This document shows, in pieces, positions 33,744-41,998 of a stretch of 64,000 nt of DNA. The position numbers were made by a program, and so were the translations under genes. This DNA is from Azospirillum griseum (GTDB taxonomy: Bacteria > Pseudomonadota > Alphaproteobacteria > Azospirillales > Azospirillaceae): assembly GCF_003966125.1 (NCBI RefSeq), contig NZ_RXMA01000008.1, positions 124,001 to 188,000 of the forward strand, read 5' to 3'. The notes beneath the pieces were generated by a model. The model worked only from the letters and a program-made list of their open reading frames with translations, did no database searches and was not told the origin of the DNA. How positions within the stretch are numbered: the stretch's first letter is position 1; every line of letters starts with the position of its first letter.

Positions 33744-35678
33744 ATGACACGGACCGCCCTATTCCGCCATGTTTTGCCACCGTTGCTTGCGGCGGGCCTT
33801 GCGCTGGGCGCACCCGTCCGGGCGCAGGATGGGACAGCGGCGGGCCAAGCGGACCCGGTCGCGGACACACAGGAGAACGGGCAGGCGGGCACCCCGCAAC
33901 CGCGCGCGCCCTACCGCGTGGTGATCGAGGGGGTGGAGGATGACGGGCTGCGCGACACCCTGACTCAAGCCTCCGCCCTGGTCGGTCTGGTGGAGGATCC
34001 GCCGCCGACGCTGGCCGGGCTGGAGCGCCGCGCCGACAGCGACCGCGAGCGGTTGCAGACGGTCCTGCGCTCCACCGGTCGCTACGACGGGCGGATCGAC
34101 ACCCGGGTCGAGGTCGGGCGGGATGGGCAACCGGCAAGCGTGACGGTCACGGTCACGCCGGGACCGCTCTACCATGTCAAGACGGTGACGCGCGCGCTGC
34201 TGGTCAACGGGGCGGCCTTGACCGGACCGGCGGCGGACAGCCTGCTGGGGGAACCCAAGCTGAAGGCCGGGGACCCGGCGGAGGGGCAGCGGGTGGTGGA
34301 CGCGGAAACCGCGCTGCTCGACCGGCTGCGCGCGCGCGGCTACGCCTTTGCCAGGATGGGCGACCGCCGGGTGCTGGTCGATCACACCGACCGGTCGATG
34401 GATGTGGCGTGGCGGGTGGCGCTCGGCCCGTTGGTCCGCACCGGGGCGGTGCGGGTGTCCGGGCTGGAACGGGTGGACGAGGGCGTGGTGCGGCGGCGGT
34501 TGGACCTGCCCGCCGGTGCGGTCCATGACCCCGCCGCGCTGGACCGGGCGCGCCAGGATTTGGCCAAGCTGGAGGTGTTCGACACCGTGCGCGTCCGGCT
34601 GGACGAGCAGCCCGGCCCCGACGGCGTGACCCCCGTGGTGGTGGCGGTGACGGAGCGCAAGCCGCGCGTCATCGGCGGCGGCGTCAGCTACTCCACGGCG
34701 GAGGGGGTGGGCGCGCAAGCCTATTGGGGCCACCGCAACCTGTTCGGCGGGGCGGAGAAGCTGCGCGTCGGGTTGGAGGTCGGCCGGGTGGCCGGATCCT
34801 CGGGCGGCACGTCGAGCCGTTCGTCGTCGGTGGTCAAGAATTTGCCCGATCTGCGTTTCAACCTGTCCTTCCGCAAGCCGGATTTCCTCGCCGTTCACCA
34901 GACGCTCCAGATCGAGGCGTTGGTCGCCTCCGAACAGCCGCCCGCCTACAGCCGGATCGCCACCCAGGTCAGCGCCACGCTGGATCGCCCGCTGACCGAA
35001 CGCCTGAGCCTGAGCTATGGCCTGACGGCGGAGCGTGGACGGGTGGAAACAGCGGCGCGGACCTATCAGACCTTCTACGCCGGTGCGCCCTTCGCGCTTG
35101 CCTGGAACCGCACCAACGATCCGCTGAACCCGACGGAGGGGGAACGGGGAACGCTGCGCCTCACCCCCTGGATACCCATGACGGGGGCGGAACGTCGGCC
35201 CTTCCTGGCCCTTCAGGCCACCGGATCGGTTTATTACGATCTGGCCCAGGATGGGCGCTATGTGGCGGCGGCGCGGGTCGGGCTGGGCAGCCTGCTGGGC
35301 GGGCTGCTCGACCGGGTGTCGCCCGACCATCGGTTTTACGCGGGCGGCGGCGGGTCGGTGCGCGGCTATGGCTTTCAAAAGGCGGGGCCGCGCAGCGCCG
35401 CCGGGGAGCCGACGGGCGGGCGGTCGCTGGCCGAACTGGGGGTCGAGTTGCGGATCAAGGTGACGGACAGCATAGGGCTGGTTCCCTTCCTGGACGCCGG
35501 GGCGGTGTCGGATCGGCTCTATCCCGCCTTCACCTCCGGCCTGCGGGTCGGGGCCGGGCTGGGCGCGCGCTACTACACCGATTTCGGGCCTTTGCGGCTC
35601 GATCTGGGCGTGCCGTTGAACGCGCCCAAGGGTGACGCCCGGTGGCAACTCTACCTCAGCCTTGGGCAGGCTTTCTGA
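33744..35678 (+). CDS. tamA: Outer-membrane translocation assembly protein TamA (Omp85 family)
   Basis: 644 residues. Signal peptide ending PVRAQ, a Gln/Asp-rich linker, about three POTRA-like domains (RVVIEGVEDDGLRDTLTQAS and later VRVSGLERVDEGVVRRRLDL), then a beta-barrel with the Omp85 signature (RFYAGGGGSVRGYGFQ) and a closing strand ending in QAF. With TamB it forms a bridge between the membranes for outer-membrane protein and lipid transport. The start ATG 33744 is the first that leaves a proper signal. The last base overlaps the tamB start (TGATG), so they are one operon. Confidence 0.95.
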   Translation: MTRTALFRHVLPPLLAAGLALGAPVRAQDGTAAGQADPVADTQENGQAGTPQPRAPYRVVIEGVEDDGLRDTLTQASALVGLVEDPPPTLAGLERRADSDRERLQTVLRSTGRYDGRIDTRVEVGRDGQPASVTVTVTPGPLYHVKTVTRALLVNGAALTGPAADSLLGEPKLKAGDPAEGQRVVDAETALLDRLRARGYAFARMGDRRVLVDHTDRSMDVAWRVALGPLVRTGAVRVSGLERVDEGVVRRRLDLPAGAVHDPAALDRARQDLAKLEVFDTVRVRLDEQPGPDGVTPVVVAVTERKPRVIGGGVSYSTAEGVGAQAYWGHRNLFGGAEKLRVGLEVGRVAGSSGGTSSRSSSVVKNLPDLRFNLSFRKPDFLAVHQTLQIEALVASEQPPAYSRIATQVSATLDRPLTERLSLSYGLTAERGRVETAARTYQTFYAGAPFALAWNRTNDPLNPTEGERGTLRLTPWIPMTGAERRPFLALQATGSVYYDLAQDGRYVAAARVGLGSLLGGLLDRVSPDHRFYAGGGGSVRGYGFQKAGPRSAAGEPTGGRSLAELGVELRIKVTDSIGLVPFLDAGAVSDRLYPAFTSGLRVGAGLGARYYTDFGPLRLDLGVPLNAPKGDARWQLYLSLGQAF

Positions 35679-38600
35679 TGAGCGACGACCCGAGGAACGG
35701 TGTCGGGGCCAGCCTGCCGACTGTGGTGAACGCGGAGCCGCCGACAGTGGGACCGCCTACGGGGGGGCCGCCCTCCCGCCATCGGCGCGCTCGCCCCTTG
35801 CGTTGGCTGTTGGGGCTGGGGGTGGTTCTTCTGGCGCTGACGGGCGCTGTGGCCTGGCTGGACGGTGCCGCCGGGCGGCGCTGGCTGGCCGACCGGATTG
35901 AGGCGGCGGTGTCCGGCCCCGATCTGCGCCTGCGCATCGACGCCATCGGCGGGCGGTTGCCCTTCGATCCGGTGGTGACGCGGGCCACGCTGGCCGATGG
36001 CGCGGGCGAGTGGTTGGTGGTGGAGGGAGCGCGCGTCACCCTGCGCCCCGGCGATCTGCTGGACGGCCTGTTGCGGGTGGAGCGGCTGGAGGCCGAGCGG
36101 GTCGATGTGCGGCGCGCGCCGGTTTCGACCGGTGCCCCGCCGCCATCCTCCGCGCCAGCCCCGGCGGCGGATCTGTTTGCGTTGCCCCGTTTGCCGGTGG
36201 GGGTGGCGCTCGACCGGGTGGCGGTGGAGCGGTTGAGCCTCGGCCCCGCCCTGCTGGGGGAGGCGGCCACCCTGCGCGTCGGCGCTTCGCTGGCCCTGCC
36301 GATGGCGGCGGGGCTTGACGCCCGGCTGTCGGTGACGCGGCTGGACGCGCCGTCTGGCACCACGCAGGCCGGTGGCTCACAGTCGGGCGCGTTGGAGGCG
36401 GTCGTTTCCTTTCAGCCGGACACCCGCCGTTTTGACGCCACGGTGACGGCGGCGGAACCGGCGGGCGGGGTGCTGGCCCGCGCGCTGGCGTTGCCCGGGC
36501 TGCCGCCGCTGGGGCTGGACCTGACCGGGGGCGGCAGGCTGGAGGATTGGCGCGGCGCGTTGAGCGCCCGGATCGGGACCGGCCGCGCGCTGCGCGCCGA
36601 GGCCACCATTCAGCGGACGGCGGCGGGCCATAGCCTGACCGTCACGGCGCAGGCCGATCCCGCAGCGCTGCCCGCCGGGCTGCTCGATCCGGCGCTGGCG
36701 CGGCTGGTGGGCGCGCGGCCCCGTCTGGACGCAACGGCCCTGCGGTCGCCCGATGGCGCGCTCGCCCTGTCCGCCGTGACGGTGGAGGCGGCGGCGGGCC
36801 GGATGGAGGGTTCGGGCGCGGTTGGGGCCGACCGGCAACGGCTGTCCCTGCGCTGGTCGGCGGTGGTTCCGCCGGATTCCCCCCTGCGCGCCCTGACGCC
36901 GACGGTCGATTGGACCAGCGCGCGGGCCGATGGCGCTGTGGACGGGCGGTTGGACGATCTGGCCATTTCCCTGTCCGCCGCCGTCACCGGCGTGCTGGCC
37001 GGGGATGCCGCCTTGGGGCCGCTGGTGGGGCCGGTGCTGGCGGTCCAGGGCAAGGGGCGGTTGGACGCCCACAGCGGGCGGCTGACGCTCGACGGGGTGG
37101 AGGCGCGGGCGGCGTCCGCCCGCCTCACGGCGCGCGGCGTGGCCGACGGTTGGGGCCGCAGAGCCGACGCCACCCTGTCGGTGGACGCGCCGGAGTTGGA
37201 CCGCTTCGCCGCGCTGGCCGGGCTGCCGCTGCGCGGGGCGTTGGCCTTGGACGCGCCGCTGCGGTTGGACGCGGACGGGCGGTTGTCGGCCAGCCTGTCC
37301 GGGCGTTGGCATGGATTGTCCACCGGGACCCCCGCCGACGCGCTGCTGGGGAGCAGCGGGACGCTGACCGCGACCGACCTGGAGCGCCGCGCCGATGGCG
37401 GGCTGCGGCTGGGCGCGCTGGCGGTGGCGGGTGACAATGGGCGCATTGGCGCGCGGGGGACGCTGGCCGATGGCCGCCTGGACGCCGCCCTGACGCTGGA
37501 CGGCACCGGGTTGGAGCCGCTGGGGGTGGCGCTGGGGCTGCCGTTGGCGGGGCGTCTGTCGGTCGATCTCGCGGCGCGCGGCCCGCTCGACGGGTTGGAG
37601 GTGACGGCGCGGACCCAGGCCGATGGCCTGTCGGTGGACGAACGGCGCTGGGGCCGGGCGGAGCTGACCGCCACCCTGGCCGGGCTGCCGCGCCGCCCGG
37701 TCGGCACGTTGGCGCTGCGCGCGGAGCCGGAGGGCGTGCCCTTGACGCTCGATCTACACGCGGCCCCGGACGGCGCGGCGGTGGCGCTGTCCGACCTGCG
37801 GTTGATGGCGGGCAACAACCGGCTGACCGGAAATCTGCGCGTGCTTCCCGCTGGTGACTCCCCGTTCGGCCTCGCCACCGGTCGGTTGGAAGGGAGCTTT
37901 CCCGACCTGAAGGCGCTGTCGCCGCTGGCCGCACTGGCGCTGGCGGGCAAGGGGGGCGGCAAGGTCGATCTGGGTGGGGCGCTGGACGTCCTGCTGGAGG
38001 TGAACGCAGACACCGTGACCGGTCGGCAGGTCGCGCGGATCAACGCCACCGCCAACGGGCTGCGCGTCAGCGGCCTGGACGGCGGGCCGTTGACCCTGCG
38101 TCGTCTGACCATGGCGGCGGAGGTGGCTGACGCGCGCGGCACGCCCAGCGGCAAGGCCACGCTGTCGCTGTCCGGCGCGGGGTTGCCCGGCGCGGAGATC
38201 GCCAGCCTGACCGCGCAGGCCGATGGCGGGTTGGCGAACGCCGCCCTGCGCCTGTCGGCCACCGGGCGCGCGGGGGGTGAGGCGCTGTCCCTGGATGTGG
38301 CGGGGGTGGCCGGGCACGCGGCGGGCGAGTCCCGCCTGCGGCTGGACCGGCTGGAGGCGCGCTACGCCGGGGAAAGCCTGCGCCTGACCAGCCCGGCGAC
38401 CCTGACCGCCAGTGGCGACCGCCGCGCCATCAGCGGCCTGCGCGCGCAACTGGCCGGGGCGCGGCTGTCGCTGGACGCCTCGCAAACGGGGGAGGCGCTG
38501 AAGGGCGAGCTTCGCCTGGATCAACTGCCGCTGGCGCTCGCCCGGCTGGCCGATCCGTCGCTGGCGCTGGAGGGGGTGGCCGGGCTTCAGGCCAGTGTGG

Positions 38601-40183
38601 CTGGAACCGTCCGCAGCCCGCGCGCCGACGCCACGCTGCGCGTGACGGGCCTGCGGGCCAAACCGACGGCGCAAGCCGGGCTACCCGGCCTCGACGCCAC
38701 CATCACCGGCCAATGGCGCAGCAACCGCCTGTCGCTGACCGGGACGGCGGCGACGCCCAAGCGCGAAGCCGCCCTGACCCTGCGCGCCGCACTGCCGCTG
38801 CTGTTCAATCCCGATGGCGGCCCCGAGGGCGGTGCGGTGACGATTCCGCCCAAAGGCGCGCTGGACGCCAGCCTGGGCGGAACCATCGACGCCGCGCTGT
38901 TGAACGATTTGCTGGCGGCGACCGGCGACCGCGCGCGCGGGATCCTGCGCCTGGATGTGCGGGCCGGTGGCACGGTGGCCGCCCCGCGTTTGAGCGGGTC
39001 GGTGGTGTTGACCGACGGGCGGTTTGAAAACCGGGCCTCCGGGGCGGTGTTGACCGGCATCGACGCCCGGCTGGTCGGCGACGGCGACGCCCTGACCATC
39101 GACACGCTGCGGGCCAAGACCCGCAGCGGCGGAACGCTCAGCGGGCAGGGGGTGATCCGGCCCACGGCGGCGGCGGACCGGCAAATCGATGTGCGCCTGA
39201 CCGCCGACAACGCCCGTTTGGTGGAAAACGAACTGCTGACCGCCGATGTGGACGCCGCCTTGACCGTGACCGGCGGCTTTCGCGCCGCCCGGCTGGCCGG
39301 GCCGCTGCGGCTGCGCGGTGCCGACGTGCGCATCCCCAACCGCATGCCGGTCAATGTCGTCGATCTGCGGGCGGAGGAGGTGGGACCCCGCCGCAACGGC
39401 CCGACCGCCCCCCCACCGCCGCGCCGCCTGTCGCCGCGCAAGGCGGCGGACGCGCCGCCGCCGCCCTTTGCCCTGGCGCTGGACGTGGCGCTGGAGGCCC
39501 CCGGTCGCATCTTCGTGCGCGGGCGCGGGTTGGACGCCGAGTTGGGTGGCTCCCTGCGCGTTGGTGGCCGGGCCGACGCGCCGGAGGTGACGGGCCGTCT
39601 CACCCTGCAAAAGGGGCGGCTCGATGTGCTCTCCCACACGTTCACCTTCACGCGCGGAACCCTGGATTTCGACGGAACCCAGCCCATCGACCCCCGCCTG
39701 GATCTGCTGGCGGAGGCGACGGCGAACAGCGTCACCGCGCAGATCGAGGTGACGGGAACCGCCGCCCAGCCCAAAATCGCCCTGACCTCGCCGCAGGGGT
39801 TGCCGCAGGACGAAATCCTGTCGGCGGTGCTGTTCGGCAAATCGGTGGGCAATCTGGGCGCGGCGGAGGCGGTGCAACTGGCGCAATCGGCGGCGGCGCT
39901 GACCGGGCTGGGCGGCGAGGGCGGTGGCCTGCTCGACCGCGTGCGGCGCGGCGTGGGGCTGGACCGGCTCGACTTTTCCCAAGGCTCCGACGGCAAGGGC
40001 GGGGCGGTGAAGGCCGGGCGCTATCTGGACGATGGCGTCTATGTCGGGGTGGAGCAGGGCATGGGCGGCAACCAGACCCGCGTCACGGTGGAGGTGGACA
40101 TCACGCGCGGCCTGAAGGGCAAGGCCGAGGTCGGGGCCGATTCCGACACCCGCTTCGGCCTCACCTATGAAAAGGATTATTGA
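35678..40183 (+). CDS. tamB: Translocation and assembly module protein TamB
   Basis: 1501 residues, the typical large size. A Pro-rich cytosolic start, one membrane helix (RWLLGLGVVLLALTGAVAWL), then a long repetitive beta-rich chain of AsmA/TamB type, and the C-terminal DUF490 domain (LTLQKGRLDVLSHTFTFTRG, DEILSAVLFGKSVGNLGAAE, GLKGKAEVGADSDTRFGLTY), which seats in TamA. Proposed to carry phospholipid between membranes along a hydrophobic groove. Just before DUF490 lies a Pro/Arg-rich linker (APPPPRRLSPRKAADAPPPP). It overlaps tamA by one base. Confidence 0.95.
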   Translation: MSDDPRNGVGASLPTVVNAEPPTVGPPTGGPPSRHRRARPLRWLLGLGVVLLALTGAVAWLDGAAGRRWLADRIEAAVSGPDLRLRIDAIGGRLPFDPVVTRATLADGAGEWLVVEGARVTLRPGDLLDGLLRVERLEAERVDVRRAPVSTGAPPPSSAPAPAADLFALPRLPVGVALDRVAVERLSLGPALLGEAATLRVGASLALPMAAGLDARLSVTRLDAPSGTTQAGGSQSGALEAVVSFQPDTRRFDATVTAAEPAGGVLARALALPGLPPLGLDLTGGGRLEDWRGALSARIGTGRALRAEATIQRTAAGHSLTVTAQADPAALPAGLLDPALARLVGARPRLDATALRSPDGALALSAVTVEAAAGRMEGSGAVGADRQRLSLRWSAVVPPDSPLRALTPTVDWTSARADGAVDGRLDDLAISLSAAVTGVLAGDAALGPLVGPVLAVQGKGRLDAHSGRLTLDGVEARAASARLTARGVADGWGRRADATLSVDAPELDRFAALAGLPLRGALALDAPLRLDADGRLSASLSGRWHGLSTGTPADALLGSSGTLTATDLERRADGGLRLGALAVAGDNGRIGARGTLADGRLDAALTLDGTGLEPLGVALGLPLAGRLSVDLAARGPLDGLEVTARTQADGLSVDERRWGRAELTATLAGLPRRPVGTLALRAEPEGVPLTLDLHAAPDGAAVALSDLRLMAGNNRLTGNLRVLPAGDSPFGLATGRLEGSFPDLKALSPLAALALAGKGGGKVDLGGALDVLLEVNADTVTGRQVARINATANGLRVSGLDGGPLTLRRLTMAAEVADARGTPSGKATLSLSGAGLPGAEIASLTAQADGGLANAALRLSATGRAGGEALSLDVAGVAGHAAGESRLRLDRLEARYAGESLRLTSPATLTASGDRRAISGLRAQLAGARLSLDASQTGEALKGELRLDQLPLALARLADPSLALEGVAGLQASVAGTVRSPRADATLRVTGLRAKPTAQAGLPGLDATITGQWRSNRLSLTGTAATPKREAALTLRAALPLLFNPDGGPEGGAVTIPPKGALDASLGGTIDAALLNDLLAATGDRARGILRLDVRAGGTVAAPRLSGSVVLTDGRFENRASGAVLTGIDARLVGDGDALTIDTLRAKTRSGGTLSGQGVIRPTAAADRQIDVRLTADNARLVENELLTADVDAALTVTGGFRAARLAGPLRLRGADVRIPNRMPVNVVDLRAEEVGPRRNGPTAPPPPRRLSPRKAADAPPPPFALALDVALEAPGRIFVRGRGLDAELGGSLRVGGRADAPEVTGRLTLQKGRLDVLSHTFTFTRGTLDFDGTQPIDPRLDLLAEATANSVTAQIEVTGTAAQPKIALTSPQGLPQDEILSAVLFGKSVGNLGAAEAVQLAQSAAALTGLGGEGGGLLDRVRRGVGLDRLDFSQGSDGKGGAVKAGRYLDDGVYVGVEQGMGGNQTRVTVEVDITRGLKGKAEVGADSDTRFGLTYEKDY

Positions 40184-40210
40184 GCGCGCGCGGTGGCGTC
40201 CGCGACCGGC

Positions 40211-41029
40211 TCAGTGACCGACGACGATGCGGACGTGGGCGGGGACCGGCACGGTTCCGTTGTCGGCCTGGGCGTCGAAGCGGGCGGCGATGTCGGCCTC
40301 CAACGCCGCACGCGCCGCCGCGTCCAACCCGCCCAGACGGTGGCCAAAGCTCATGTCCAGCGCCGCCCGCCAAAAGGGTTGCCCGGCGGGGGCCTTGCGC
40401 ACCGGAGTCAGGTCGGTTTCCTCGACGGTGGCGAAGCCCGCCTTGGTCATCAGCGTGGCGAGGCTGCCGGGGGCGGCGAAGCGGAACAGCGGGTCGAGGC
40501 TGTGATCCTCGCCCAGTTGCGCGGCCACCACCGCGCCGATGTCGGCGAACAGCCCGTTGCCCGCCAGCGGCCCCCACACCATGAAGGCGGCCTTGCCACC
40601 GGGGCGCAGCACCCGGCGGATGTCGCGCAGGGCGGCCCCGGCGTCGGGCACGAACATCACGCCGAACCGGCAGGTCACGGCGTCGAACGCGCCGTCGGCA
40701 AAGGGCAGGCCGGTCATGTCGGCCGCGCAGAATCGCGGCGGATCGGCCTCGGCGTTGGCCCGTCGCACGGCCCCGCCCAGCATGCCGGGGACCAGATCGC
40801 TGCCCACCACCAGACCATGGCCGCCCACCCGGCGCGCCGCGCTCAGGGCCGGTTCCCCGGCCCCGGAGGCGAGATCGAGCACCCGTTGCCCCGCCGTGAC
40901 TCCCGCCGCGTCAAGCAGCGGGCGGTTCAGCTTGTCGGCCAGATCGGCCATGGGATCGGCCCAGCGGTCCCAGGCGTCGGCGCTGGCGATCCAGCGGGCG
41001 CGTTCGGCGGCGGCGTCGGGAATCAGCAT
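40211..41029 (-). CDS. Class I SAM-dependent methyltransferase (UbiE-like)
   Basis: 272 residues. SAM-binding motif VLDLASGAGEPALSAARRVG, then ADMTGLPFADGAFDAVTCRF (motif IV region) and RDIRRVLRPGGKAAFMVWGP, in the COQ5/UbiE style. The N-terminus (ASADAWDRWADPMADLADKL) also fits this family. The substrate cannot be told. It is convergent with tamB (27 bases apart) and stands alone. Confidence 0.85.
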   Translation of the reverse strand: MLIPDAAAERARWIASADAWDRWADPMADLADKLNRPLLDAAGVTAGQRVLDLASGAGEPALSAARRVGGHGLVVGSDLVPGMLGGAVRRANAEADPPRFCAADMTGLPFADGAFDAVTCRFGVMFVPDAGAALRDIRRVLRPGGKAAFMVWGPLAGNGLFADIGAVVAAQLGEDHSLDPLFRFAAPGSLATLMTKAGFATVEETDLTPVRKAPAGQPFWRAALDMSFGHRLGGLDAAARAALEADIAARFDAQADNGTVPVPAHVRIVVGH

Positions 41030-41065
41030 GGGGAAAGAAACCGTTGTGGGGCGGGGAGGGGCCGG

Positions 41066-41377
41066 TCAGTGCAGCAGCTTGGCCGTGCCGGACACCCGGT
41101 GCACGGCGTCGCTGTCGCTCAACCGCTCGCCCAGCGCGTTGACCTCGTCGGACAGCCGACGCTGCGCCTCGGTCAAGTGCTGGATGCGGGCCTGGGCCTG
41201 CTGCTGCTGGGCGGTGAGGGCTGCGACGCTGTCCGACAGGCTGCGGATGTGCTGGGCCTGCCGCAGGGTGCCTTCGTTCAGGCTGCGCCGGATCGAGCCA
41301 ACGGCAATCAGCACGACCACGCTGATGGTCACGCCGGTGGAAATCGCGACGATGCTGAACCCCGTAAACCAGTCCAT
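41066..41377 (-). CDS. Small membrane-anchored coiled-coil protein
   Basis: 103 residues from ATG 41377 (a longer form from 41407 adds MGEMGGSFAP). One N-terminal membrane helix (FSIVAISTGVTISVVVLIAV) then a coiled coil (SLSDSVAALTAQQQQAQARI, LTEAQRRLSDEVNALGERLS). Topology suggests that the coil faces the cytosol. It lies between the methyltransferase and an unknown gene. No family recognised. Confidence 0.6.
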   Translation of the reverse strand: MDWFTGFSIVAISTGVTISVVVLIAVGSIRRSLNEGTLRQAQHIRSLSDSVAALTAQQQQAQARIQHLTEAQRRLSDEVNALGERLSDSDAVHRVSGTAKLLH

Positions 41378-41456
41378 GGGCGCAAAGCTTCCGCCCATTT
41401 CCCCCATCGGTCAAGCCGCGTCGCTGGCCCTTCCGGGCAACGGCGGCCCGCGCCGA

Positions 41457-41792
41457 TCAGGCGATGACGCGTTCGACGGTGGTCGGGGCCAGGGTGCGCA
41501 GGCTTTTCAGATGGTCGCCGAAGGCGCGCAGAACCGGCAGGATTTCTTGCGACTGGTCGGGCGTGACGTGGGCGTCGGTCTTCAGCACGATGCCGGGGGC
41601 CTCGGTCATCAGGCGTTGGGCGCGCATCGGCCCCACCTTGTCGTCCAGGAACATCGCCATGCCCATCAGCAGGCCCAGCGTCACGTCGTCGGGCGTGTCG
41701 GGTTGCGCCAACAGGTCGTGCAACTCGTTCAGCAGGGTGTAGGCGACGATCGAGGTGCGTTCGATGGTGTCAACGTCGTTCGGTGTGGTCAT
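41457..41792 (-). CDS. Protein of unknown function
   Basis: 111 residues, starting MTTPNDVDTIERTSIVAYTL, all-helical in look with TLGLLMGMAMFLDDKVGPMR; no membrane helix. AGGGGA stands 9 bases before the ATG 41792. An open frame extends upstream but its sequence is low-quality. Unknown family; the neighbour to the left is the small coiled-coil gene, 80 bases on. Confidence 0.6.
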   Translation of the reverse strand: MTTPNDVDTIERTSIVAYTLLNELHDLLAQPDTPDDVTLGLLMGMAMFLDDKVGPMRAQRLMTEAPGIVLKTDAHVTPDQSQEILPVLRAFGDHLKSLRTLAPTTVERVIA

Positions 41793-41998
41793 CCTACGGG
41801 TTCCCCTGGGCGGAAGGAGTGGGCGGACGGCAAAGGCGAGTCGCGAGGAAACACGGAGTCTATATCGAAATTTTTCTTGTGTGAATCCCCCACAGAGTCC
41901 GAGTCGAATTTTTCGAGTCGCAATCGCACAGGAGTCCATCACGAAGGCGTTGCGCGCGCTGATAGCCATCGCCATCAATGCCGTCATCAATGCCGCCC

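Noticed and set aside
35656..39996. Several reverse-strand frames opposite tamB
   Set aside because: tamB is continuous for 1501 codons with its C-terminal DUF490 motifs; the reverse frames are Ser/Arg/Pro-rich and lack starts with ribosome sites.
41900..41920. CGAGTCG direct repeat with a TCGAA-TTT-TTCGA palindrome upstream of the small gene at 41457-41792
   Set aside because: Short, AT/CG-simple and partly explained by chance; no clear partner gene for control.
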